From Plumapathes pennacea (Eukaryota; Cnidaria; Anthozoa; Antipatharia; Myriopathidae): a DNA stretch of 64,000 nt. The position numbers and the translations under genes are program-made. Positions 12,201 through 22,900 of the stretch are shown here, in pieces (the stretch's first letter is position 1; the number at the start of each line of letters is the position of its first letter). The DNA lies in the NCBI GenBank assembly GCA_964036295.1, contig OZ038473.1:2945501-3009500 (forward strand), in the 5' to 3' direction. The notes beneath the pieces were generated by a model. It worked only from the letters and a program-made list of their open reading frames with translations. It did not search any database and had not been told where the DNA came from.

Positions 12201-14330
12201 GGACTTTTCTCCAAGATTAAAAAGTATTTTTAAAATCGAAAGACTGATTCCTATCATGCAACACCTCAAGTGCCTATATTCTGCATTTGAGTTGGATTTG
12301 AGAACAAAATATTTTGGTATATTTAAACCCTAGGAGCCTGGGTCTAACCCTAACTAACTCTGACTTTGGCCGGAGTTTTCTCCAAGATTAAAAAGTATTT
12401 TTAAAATCAAAAGGCTGATTCCTATCATGCACCACCTCAAGTGCCTATATTCTGCATTTGAGTTGGATTGGAGACCAAAATATTTTGGTATATTTAAACC
12501 CTAGGAGCCTGGGTCTAACCCTAACTAACTCTGACTTTGGCCGGAGTTTTCTCTAAGATTAAAAAGTATTTTCAAAATCAAAAGGCTGATTCTTATCATG
12601 GACCACCTCAAGTGCCTACATTCTGCATTTGAGTTGGATTTGAGACCAAAATATTTTGGTATATTTAAACCCTAGGAACCTGGGTCTAACCCTAACTAAC
12701 TCTGACTTTGGCTGGAGTTTTCTCCAAGATTAAAAAGTATCTTCAAAATCAAACAGCTGATTCCTATCATGCACCACCTCAAGTGCCTATATTCTGCATT
12801 TGAGTTGGATTGGAGACCAAAATATTTTGGTATATTTAAACCTTAGGAGCCTGGGTCTAACCCTAACTAACTCTGACTTTGGCCGGAGTTTTCTCCAAGA
12901 TTAAAAAGTATTTTCAAAATAAAAAGGCTGATTCTTATCATGCACCACCTCAAGTGCCTACATTCTGCATTTGAGTTGGATTTGAGACCAAAATATTTTG
13001 GTATATCTAAACCCTAGGAGCCTGGGTCTAACCCTAACTAACTCTGACTTTGCCTGGAGTTTTCTCCAAGATTAAAAAGTATCTTCAAAATCAAAAAGCT
13101 GATTCCTATCATGCACCACCTCAAGTGCCTATATTCTGCATTTGAGTTGGATTGGAGACCAAAATATTTTGGTATATTTAAACCCTAGGAGCCTGGGTCT
13201 AACCCTAACTAACTCTGACTTTGGCCGGAGTTTTCTCCAAGATTAAAAAGTATTTTCAAAATCAAAAGGCTGATTCCTATCATGCACCACCTCAAGTGCC
13301 TACATTCTGCATTTGAGTTGGATTGGAGACCAAAATATTTTGGTATATTTAAACCCTAGGAGCCTGGGTCTAACCCTAACTAACTCTGACTTTGGCCGGA
13401 GTTTTCTCCAAGATTAAAAAATATTTTCAAAATCAGAAAGCTGATTCCTATCATGCACCACCTCATGTGCCTACATTCTGCATTTGAGTTCGATTGGAGA
13501 CCAAAATATTTTGGTATATTTAAACCCTAGGAGCCTGGGTCTAACCCTAACTAACTCTGACTTTCGCCGGAGTTTTCTCCAAGATTAAAAAGTATTTTCA
13601 AAATCAAAAAGCTGATTCCTATCATGCACCACCTCAAGTGCCTACATTCTGCATTTGAGTTGGATTGGAGACCAAAATATTTTGGTATATTTAAACCCTA
13701 GGAGCCTGGGTCTAACCCTAACTAACTCTGACTTTGGCCGGAGTTTTCTCCAATATTAAAAAGTATTTTCAATATCAAAAAGCTGATTCCTATCATGAAC
13801 CACCTCAAGTGCCTATATCTTGCATTTGAGTTGGATTGGAGACCAAAATATTTTGGTATATTTAAACCCTAGGAGCCTGGGTCTAACCCTAACTAACTCT
13901 GACTTTGGCCGGAGGTTTCTCCAAGATTAAAAAGTATTTTCAAAATCAAAAAGCTGATTCTGATCATGCACCACCTCAAGTGCCTACATTCTGCATTTGA
14001 GTTGGATTTGAGACCAAAATATTTTGGTATATTTAAACCCTAGGAACCTGGGTCTAACCCTAACTAACTCTGACTTTGGCTGGAGTTTTCTCCAAGATTA
14101 AAAAGTATCTTCAAAATCAAAAAGCTGATTCCTATCATGCACCACCTCAAGTGCCTATATTCTGCATTTGAGTTGGATTGGAGACCAAAATATTTTGGTT
14201 TATTTAAACCCTAGGAACCTGGGTCTAACCCTAACTAACTCTGACTTTGGCCGGAGTTTTCTCCAAGATTAAAAAGTATTTTTAAAATCAAAAGGCTGAT
14301 TCCTATCATGCACCACCTCAAGTGCCTATA

Positions 14331-14644
14331 GAGCTGTTTTCGGATGACTGTCGAAAGTAATCGTGTGATTGCTTTGGTTTTGCGTTTGCTACGCTTTCTG
14401 ATTGGTCCACACAAGTTTGGCAGCCTTCTCAACCAATCAGGGACAAAACCAAAACCAAAACCAAACACTTCTCACGCAAGCGATGGCGTGTACTCGCATT
14501 ACTGATTGGAAAGTAAAACCAAACGCAAGACCAAACGTGAATTACTTTGGCTTCTGATTGGCTGAACTGTTTTCTCTCAGTCTCTGTGATTGGCCTGTGT
14601 GATTACTTTGGTTTTGGTTTTCGACAGTCATCCGAAAACGGCTC
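14331..14644. mobile_element. TA-target MITE inserted in the satellite
   Basis: A 314-bp element with TIRs of about 26 bp (GAGCYGTTTTCGGATGACTG outward) between duplicated TA dinucleotides; the interrupted satellite motif is GTGCCTA|TATTCTGC. The interior is rich in accaaaacc/ggttttggtt tracts and in CCAATCAG-like motifs. Related fragments lie in ferlin introns near 57809, 61144, 61193 and 62200. Confidence 0.8.
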
Positions 14645-15880
14645 TATTCTGCATTTGAGTTGGATTTGAGACCAAAATATTTTGGTATATTTAAACCCTT
14701 AGGCACTTGAGGTGGTGCATGATAGGAATCAGCTTTTTGATTTTGAAGATACTTTTTAATCTTGGAGAAAACTCCAGCCAAAGTCAGAGTTAGTTAGGGT
14801 TCGACCCAGGCTCCTAGGGTTTAAATATACCAAAATATTTTGGTCTCAAATCCAACTCAAACGCAGAATGTAGGCACTTGAGGTGGTGCATGATAGGAAT
14901 CAGCCTTTTGATTTTGAAAATACTTTTTAATCTTGGAGAAAACTCCGGCCAAAGTCAGAGTTAGTTAGGGTTAGACCCAGGCTCCTAGGGTTTAAATATA
15001 CCAAAATATTTTGGTCTCCAATCCAACTCAAATGCAGAATGTAGGCACATGAGGTGGTGCATGATAGGAATCAGCTTTTTGATTTTGAAAATACTTTTTA
15101 ATCTTGGAGAAAACTCCGGCCAAAGTCAGAGTTAGTTAGGGTTAGACCCAGGCTCCTAGGGTTTAAATATACCAAAATATTTTGGTCTCCAATCCAACTC
15201 AAATGCAGAATGTAGGCACTTGAGGTGGTGCATGATAGGAATCAGCCTTTTGATTTTGAAAATACTTTTTAATCTTGGAGAAAACTCCAGCCAAAGTCAG
15301 AGTTAGTTAGGGTTAGACCCAGGCTCCTAGGGTTTAAATATACCAAAATATTTTGGTCTCCAATCCAACTCAAATGCAGAATGTAGGCACTTGAGGTGGT
15401 GCATGATAGGAATCAGCTTTTTGATTTTGAACATACTTTTTAATCTTGGAGAAAACTCCAGCCAAAGTCAGAGTTAGTTAGGGTTAGACCCAGGCTCCTA
15501 GGGTTTAAATATACCAAAATATTTTGGTCTCAAATCCAACTCAAATGCAGAATATAGGCACTTGAGGTGGTGCATGATAGGAATCAGCCTTTTGATTTTG
15601 AAAATACTTTTTAATCTTAGAGAAAACTCTGGCCAAAGTCAGAGTTAGTTAGGGTTAGACCCAGGCTCCTAGGGTTTAACTAAACCAATATTTTTAGTCT
15701 CCAATCCAACTCGAACGCAGAATATAGGCACTTGAGCTAATAAATGATAGGAATCATCTTTTTGATTTCGAAAATATGTTTTAATATTGGAGAAAACACC
15801 GGTCAAAGTCAGAGTTAGTTAGGGTTAGACCCAGGCTCCTTGGGTTAAATTGAAGCAATTTTTTTATAGTTTCCCTAGTA

Positions 15881-16364
15881 CAGTGGAACCCTGTTAATCA
15901 CAACCACCAACAGGCCAAAAAAAAAAAAACTGGTCGTATTAACAGGGTGGTTGTATTAACGGTTGGGGTCAAGTTTTGTAGCTGGCCTCTTTTAAATGAC
16001 ATCATGACAGGTATGATGAAATTTCACTTCCCTATTGACTGTTTGTAAGGGATCCTGAATGCAGATGCAATTTATTGCAACAGAACTAAGAGTTTTTAAA
16101 ACAGGAACAAAATGCTACAAATTTCTTGTTTCAAAACAAAGCTCTCAAGCTCTCCATTTTGTTTGTCATATAAGGGTGTCAATTTATAAAGGGAAAAGCC
16201 CATATGGGATCTCCAAAAGTGGTTGCTGGTCGCATTAATGAGGTGGACTGATTAATGGGGTTTTCTGATAAGAAAATGACTCGGCATTTGGTCGGGACAA
16301 AAAAAGTGGTCACAATAACGAGGTGGTTGTATTAACAGGGTAGTCATAAGGCCTGGTTCCACTT
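15881..16364 (-). mobile_element. Pogo/Tigger-like non-autonomous DNA transposon, right copy
   Basis: A 484-bp copy of the 2195-2649 element in reverse orientation, starting CAGTGGAACCCTG and ending GGTTCCACTT between TA dinucleotides. It has a poly-A run near 15918. Confidence 0.65.
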
Positions 16365-17242
16365 TATATTATTTGCCCAGTTATATCACAGTTTAAAATC
16401 TATGCAGTCACTTTGTGCGAGTACTGTAGATGATATATTTTTCAAAATATGTACGTGCTAGCCTGCAGTGTGTGATAAAAGTTGTGTTTGCTAGGCCCAG
16501 GCTGGTACATTTTCCTGACAACTTGCCCAGAGGAAAGCTGTTCAAACTATGTCTGGACTAGTGAGTTCACCATTGGCTACTTTTCTAAAAAATCATTGCA
16601 CCTCATAGGCATCTCTAGAAAATAATGCAATATTTTGTAAGCATGATATGCTAAATAGTACTGGAACAGCTGATTACATACAGAGATATCTGAACCTACC
16701 AAGAGCACAGCTTCCTGGCTGCTGTTCTCATAACCTTTCAGCTGAATTCCTGTAAAATAAAATAACACAAACTATCATGACAACAGAAATTGTACGGAAA
16801 TATATGGTATGATCGTGCAGTAAAGTGATCTGATGCAAAAACAAAGAGGGCCAGAGCCCTGAATACTTATTATTATCAGACAAATTACACAAGACCACGA
16901 TCTCAGGAAAAAAAAACATTCCAGCTCCCCGAAATGGTTGTTAAGTTTTTCAAAAAAAATAAAATACGCGAATATGAAATATGTTACAGCATCATATTAA
17001 CCCTCTTTTTTTTCGTTCAAACTCAAATGTCAGAAACATCAACATGCCGTTACTCAGAAAATTAAACGGGGAAAAAGGGAAAGAGACAGCAGATAATATG
17101 TCTGAAGAAGCACATGTTGGACAAAGACGATCGATGAAACCAAACTATATAGTACATAAAACGAGAATACATACAGACCTGTCTTAAAGTTCAAAGTTTC
17201 AAGGCGCACGTTTCATCAGCCTTTGCTCATCTGAGACTCTTC
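16365..17242. other. Mostly non-coding; one possible 50-nt minus-strand exon at 16700-16749
   Basis: On the minus strand, 16749-16700 is bounded by TTTATTTTACAG and GTAGGTTC and encodes IQLKGYENSSQEAVLL, which looks protein-like. It would enter in phase 1 and leave in phase 0. It could belong to the minus-strand gene starting near 17548, but I could not build a phase-consistent join. I see nothing else supportable here. Confidence 0.25.
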
Positions 17243-17548
17243 TCATGTCACTTCAAAACTGATCAAGCATTCGTTTGATGTCCTCGCCACTGCCAACGGA
17301 AATTCCGTTGCAAATGGCGTGTAACGTCGGCTCCGACATCGCTGCTGACGTCGGAATTTCCCCACCATCTTGAACGTTTCTGAGCTAATAATTGCTTTAT
17401 CGTGACAATACAACAATTGCATCGTTTTCTTTCTGTGTTGGTTCGATAACTTTTCTTCGCACATGAACATGTAGTTTATGCGTTTATGCATAATTCCTCG
17501 ATCTCCAAAAACTTGCAGTCTGGCAGACATGTGTTCCTTCTCGTGCAT
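17243..17548 (-). CDS. Weak minus-strand ORF head-to-head with MGMT
   Basis: From ATG 17548 a minus-strand frame of about 101 codons begins MHEKEHMSARLQVFGD and includes CEEKLSNQHRKKTMQLLYCH. The first 60 or so residues look more protein-like than the Arg-rich end, so an intron may remove the tail. In another frame of the same strand, a segment beginning MSEPTLHAICNG and ending RMLDQF runs to a stop near 17254. This suggests a second small product, or a frameshift joining the two. No family is recognised. The divergent arrangement 95 bp from MGMT is the main reason to list it. Confidence 0.3.
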   Translation of the reverse strand: MHEKEHMSARLQVFGDRGIMHKRINYMFMCEEKLSNQHRKKTMQLLYCHDKAIISSETFKMVGKFRRQQRCRSRRYTPFATEFPLAVARTSNECLISFEVT

Positions 17549-17643
17549 CCCCAAATTAGGTAATCTTTACCATATAAGCAGGGTTCGCTTTGCGCGGGAA
17601 AGTTGCTTGTAAATAATGTTGAGTCATCGAAACCATATCGAAT
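17549..17643. promoter_or_regulatory. Putative bidirectional promoter / shared 5' leader region
   Basis: Only 95 bp separate the MGMT ATG (17644, plus strand) from the ATG of the minus-strand ORF (17548). If both are transcribed, their leaders and core promoters must overlap. There is no TATA box. Confidence 0.3.
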
Positions 17644-18583
17644 ATGGAAGGTTTCGAGTGTGTTGGCCATTTTCTATCTCCGCTTGGTTTTTGGGAAGTA
17701 GTAGCCGATGGCGATGGAATTACAAGTATCCGTCTTCTTCCTGAGAAAGATCGCAAAGGACTAAAAGACGGGATAACGACGCAAAGCGCGGGCCCAGCAA
17801 AGCAACACGTCAGAGATGGCCTCGACTGGCTCAAAGCGTATTTTCTGGACGCTTCAGAAATTTCTAAAGTCAAGTGTCCAGCCTTGAATACAGCTGCATT
17901 TACGAGCAAGCCCTTTTGTTGCAAGGTGTGGAAGGTTCTGCAGAGTGAAGTCGGACCAGGTAATTAGTATAACACCGTCTCTATTGTCGTCTCTAGTATC
18001 ATTTTGTAGTCTTTAATGCGTTCACGCCTACCACACATTAAATATCACCTGTAGTTGACAGTGAATCTACTGCTTTGTGCCTTTTCCCCCCATAACCCCT
18101 GAGATGGGATAACGGGTATGCAGAACGAGCAGGGACTCTGGGTGGTGGTCACCAAATATTTTAGTATACTTTCACTGTTCCCGCCGCCATCTTGATTTGA
18201 TGTCAAGTGGGCATGGAAGTGAGGCCAGCGCAGAGCCACTCCAAGTCTAGCCTGAGCAGCAAGCGTTTCCGGCCGTAGGTTTCTGAGCGCATGGGAATAC
18301 TTCCCCCATTTTTGTGCTGTCAAAAATCAAATAACTCTTCATATGTCTTTTTAAAGGCAAGACAGTAAGTTATGGGGAACTGGCTAAACTGGTTGGCAAC
18401 CAAAACGCAGCCAGAGCTGTTGGCATGGCAATGAAGACTAATCCCACACCAATCATTGTGCCATGCCACCGTGTGGTCAGCAGCAATGGAATTGGTTACT
18501 ACAGTGCTGTGAATGGAACAGATACCAAGAGATGGCTGCTCAAACACGAAAAAGCTGACATGGAGAAAATTGAAGGGCATTAA
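17644..18583 (+). CDS. MGMT: Methylated-DNA--protein-cysteine methyltransferase (O6-alkylguanine repair)
   Basis: A two-exon gene: 17644-17959 (donor CCAG|GTAATT, phase 1) and 18357-18583 (acceptor TTTTTAAAG). The 543-nt CDS gives 180 aa. The C-terminal half carries the family signature: [18 protein letters not shown], then IIVPCHRVV with the acceptor cysteine at about residue 142, followed by [19 protein letters not shown]. Arg125 in AARAVG corresponds to the arginine that flips the damaged base. MGMT proteins remove O6-alkyl groups from guanine by irreversible transfer to this cysteine, in the nucleus. The N-terminal domain is divergent, as is usual. The length is close to other animal MGMTs. 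The start is the first in-frame ATG after the divergent promoter. Confidence 0.92.
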
Positions 18584-18910
18584 TTATACACAAGCACAAT
18601 GTTTGAGTAAGTCTATAAATGGTAATGGTTAAATGTTTGTTTTTTTGGAAAAATCAGGGAAACTTTGTAATTTGAATTGACTTGGGCATCTTGAATATTT
18701 TTTCTGGATATTACAAAGCACAGATTGTTGTAGGTCAAGGAAGTTAGCACAAACGTTCATTTTATCTATCAAATGACAGTGACAGGCTTCATATATCGTG
18801 CTCACTTCATGATTGAAGTGTTGTGGTTTGTAACAAAAGTCGCTTGTAACAAGCTGTCACAGCTATCGCTTGCTTATGCTATATTAAAATAATTGCTCAT
18901 GTTATGTTAA

Positions 18911-18916
18911 AATAAA
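18911..18916 (+). terminator. Candidate polyadenylation signal for MGMT
   Basis: AATAAA lies about 330 bp past the MGMT stop, in AT-rich DNA, before the GC-richer region (18970-19260) that precedes the transporter gene. Confidence 0.4.
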
Positions 18917-19904
18917 CCTTTATACTGCAGAAGGTCAACCTTTCTTCTAATGAATATTAAACCCGTTAGACACACCACAAGTCTGCGAGTCACGCGACTA
19001 ACGAACATTGTCTCGCCCCACATCCCGCGCGGTGTACTCAGTCTGCGCTCGTAACTGGGCTGAGTGGGTCCCGCAATACGGCGATTTTGGAGGAAAAAGG
19101 AGGGACTGGTCGCAGTTTATTCCTACATGTACTCCGGAACGAACTGCTGGGAACGAAAAGTTGCTCTGAATTAGCAGGAACTCTCAAAAATTTCCCCGCC
19201 CTGCCCTTCTAGTAAGACTTGGAACTTCCGCCGATGACGTATCAAATCATGTTGACTCACATGACCGTGAACCTTTTGCTGCAGTGTCCTGTTTTCCATA
19301 TTTTCGGAGTTCTTTGATCGATCGTCGGACATCATCATCATTTAGTGCACTGATATTATATTGCACAAGGTAAGTGGAAGGCTGCTATTTAATACTTCGC
19401 TGACTGCCAGATGTCTTGATCTTAAATGAATCGAGGACTCGCTAAAAAAGAAAACGTGTACTGCAATCTGTGCACACATATTAAACACATTCAACTATCG
19501 TGCGAATAAAATTTAATGTTTACACGCCCTGTTCACATATTTCGTTACACATAATAGCCCTGATTTGAAATAGCTTTCAGGATCGAAGTGCAGGTATTCG
19601 TTATGAACCTGCCGTGTCTTGCCGGTGGTTTTAAGATTAGTATAGGTGAGACAGACTGTTTGATTTGTGTCTTGTGTAACTGAGCCAACTGTCCGTACAC
19701 ATAAAGGGACCATGTGCATGCTTCAGCATCATCACCATTTCAGGGGGAGGGGCTGGGATAGTCCAACTGGACATTGGTGCAGGGTGTTTGGGGAAAGAAT
19801 GATCAGAAATCGCTACACAGTCAGTAGGTAGTAATTTTTTGACTGGCATTTATTTTGTATTTTCAAGTATTGTGGTGTCCAAAACTTTTTTTCAGCATAG
19901 TACA
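18917..19904 (+). other. Intergenic region with probable 5'UTR exon of the transporter
   Basis: A strong donor, CACAAG|GTAAGTGG, at 19369/19370 fits the end of a non-coding first exon. The next exon would begin at 19896 after AACTTTTTTTCAG, nine bases before the transporter ATG. The rest holds no supportable gene. Confidence 0.45.
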
Positions 19905-22900
19905 ATGAGCCCTGGGCCCCCTCGCAGATTGTCATGGCGACAGCTCACCACAGTTGAGCCAGTGATATTTTTCTATGCTTATGGGATGTTCATGCACTTG
20001 CCGATCATTCAGCAGTACATCTATGCTCGCATAAGCCAGGAAAAGGGCTTCCCTTATGAATCGACCCAAGACAAAGGTTGTGCTCAAGATGTGTTTAATG
20101 CATCTACAGAGAAGCTGGAGAAAGAGGTACATACATTAAATAAACCATAAGCTTTTGGTGAGGAAATATACACAAGATACTTGTCTGGTGTATTATTTGC
20201 TCCGAGAAGCAAACATTCCTTAACCCTTTTACTTCCAAGAGTGATCAAGTTCAAATTTCTCCTTCAGTTTTGGCAGCACAAATTTATCATACAGTAAGGA
20301 GAACTTGGCTTTTGATACCTTGCTCAGATGATAGCTGATTAAACTATCAGTTCTCACTACATTACTCATACAATTTCTTCTTTAAAAGGTTGGGAGAATC
20401 TGCATTTCAAACTTATGAGTAAATGGGTTAAGGGCAACTGTGAGACTTGCAGTATGTCCAGTGACAAAGGACAACTCAAAATTTTACTCCCTAAAAGCTC
20501 ATACAATACTGGAAAGAAATTACATTCACCCATGTCATGACTGTAAGCACAAGGAAGAGGGATACATAGGAATTAAAGGAAACTTAGTTTGTTGACAAGA
20601 TACAAAACTAATTGTATATAGTATTGAGCCAGTTGTTCAATATTTATACATAGGAATTAAAGGAAACTTACTTTGTTGACAAGATACAAAACTAACTGTA
20701 TATAGTATTGAGCCAGTTTTTCAATATTTATAGGGCTAAAATTGAAAAATTTATGATTGTCCAGTTGTCTCATACTCAGTGATCTGTAGTACACTGTAGA
20801 TATCCCCCCCCCCCCACCCCCTCAACCACCACAACCACCACATACTGTAGAAGCCAATATGCTTTCCACAAGGCAACATGTACAATCAGTCATAGTTTCC
20901 AAACCTGACTTCCTCAGTGATGGCAATGCAATCTGTGACAATGTATTGTTTTTATGATATAAAATATTTGTCTCACAATTTTAAAATCATATGCTCTCCT
21001 AATTTTCCTCTCTTTGTCTATTGCAGGTACAATCATTATCCTCTTATGTACACCTTGGTGTTGTGATGTTTTCATCCATTCCATCCATCTGCATGGCACT
21101 GTTCATCGGCGCATGGACAGACCAGGTCGGTCGCCGACCAGCCCTTGCTCTTCCAGCGGTCGGCAGCGCAATTGAGTCATTTCTCATACTTCTACTGATG
21201 TACTTGGATTGGCCCATCTATGTGCTGTTTTTAGCTGGTGCCATCAATGGAGCCTGTGGGTATTTCACCACCATGATCCTGGGTGTGATGTCATATGTTG
21301 CTGATACAACAGATGAATCAGACAGGGCATTCCGTATAGGTGAGCAACAAATGAATTTGTGAACCCTTTCACATCATTGTTGAGTATTATTTAACCCTTT
21401 GCCCTTTGGCCTCCAAACTCAGAATTGAGCTCTTGGTCTATCAGTCTGTGTCACCAAAATTCCCCTTCCCATTCTTCATTCTCACCACACAAAGTTAAAT
21501 TCAGGTAGCTCTGAGAATAGCAGAATGATGTTCAGTTGCAGCAAAAAAAATAACAATAAAACACACACACAAAAACAAAAACAAAAACAAAAGAAAGTTT
21601 AGTTAAGAGTTATTCTTTTCTTGAAACACAGCCATCATAGAGCTGATGGTGTTCATGGGAGGAATGGTCAGTCAGCTTACCAGTGGACTTTGGATTGAAC
21701 ATCTTGGCTACAAAGCATCGTATTGGTTCATCCTGTCCTGCCACTTAGCCTCCGTCACGTACGTAATCTTCTTTGTACCCGAATCAAGACCGAGAACCCC
21801 TGGCCAAAGGGCCAGCTTTTGTAATCTGCAAAGCGTAAAGAGGGTGTGGCGCGTCTACAAAGACCCACGGAACGGGGCACGCAGGAACCTTATCATTCTG
21901 TTTATCTGCTGCGGCTTAATCATCTTGACAACGATGGGTGTTAGCGGAGTTGTTGTTCTCTTTCTGCTTGGCTCCCCGCTATGTTTCACGCCCGATAAGA
22001 TTGGGTATTTCTCTGCGGCACGTTACGCCATACAGGGTCTCGGCGCTGTCGCGGGGATCAAGGTTTTAGGAAGGTGTCTTACAGAGCTGAACATCACACG
22101 AGTTGGAATGACTACACTCATTTTGTCTTTTGTCGTCTTTGGACTTTCGAAAACGACATGGGTTGTTTTTATGGGTAAGTGGCCAAGCATATTTCCTAAA
22201 GTTATGGCCGCGCAGCGAAGCTTCATGGACCCGGTGCAGCTAGTTCTCACATGGCGGACTCTAACTTCTTGATGTAGATATGAGTTTTAAAGCCGTTTTC
22301 TGCATCATTTCCCTTGGAACTTGGCACGAAAATTAGATCTCGTAAAAATAGATTCCTGCGAAAAAAATCCGCGAAAATATACTTTAATATATTTAAATTT
22401 ATACTGAATTTCAATTAAATTGACTGCAGACAATATTTGTAGATTTTTAGTCAGATGTGAACTGGCCTCTCTTGTTTGATGATATTTTTCTTTCCTTCAT
22501 TCTAAGTCCCTTTGACTGGTTTGTTCAACGGAGCGGTCAGCCCAATTTTTAGAGGAATGATGTCAAGAATGGTTGATCCTGATGAACAAGGTGACACGAG
22601 GTTTTCAAACTTTGATTGTTTGTGGTAGAAGGCTGTCAGTTAGAAAACCCTTTTACGGGTAAACCCTTTTACACCAATTCTCGTGAGAACTTCAGCGTAC
22701 AATAAAACCCCGCTATTTCGAACTCGATTATTCGAACTCCCCGCTATCTCGAACAGTATCCGGGGATTTCCCTTTGAAATGTTCTTGGTATAAATTTCCC
22801 TTTGTAGAACGCCGTTATCTCGATTCCCTCAAACTTTTTCTCGCTTCCTTTGAGTGTTCGAGATAGCGGGTTCTACCGCAATTGGTTTGCGTCAGAACAT

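Larger units (their letters stand above)
2739..15850. repeat. Satellite array of ~171-bp monomers, about 70 copies
   Basis: The landmark GTTAGGGTTAGACCC recurs at 3262, 3433, 3604 and 3775, a period of 171 bp. After subtracting three insertions the array is about 12.1 kb, roughly 70 monomers. Most monomers carry the telomere-like GTTAGGGTTAG and the 16-bp palindrome ACCAAAATATTTTGGT. Orientation changes twice: 2739 to about 6055 reads GTTAGGG on the plus strand, about 6056 to 14698 reads CCCTAAC, and 14698-15850 reads GTTAGGG again. The outermost monomers are the most diverged, as is usual at satellite edges. Several 91-codon open frames here arise only from the repeat and are not genes. Confidence 0.93.

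Noticed and set aside
2739-15850. Array considered as a telomere or a CRISPR array
   Set aside because: TTAGGG is only 1.5 units per 171-bp monomer, so it is not telomeric repeat DNA. There are no unique spacers, and the gene structure is eukaryotic.
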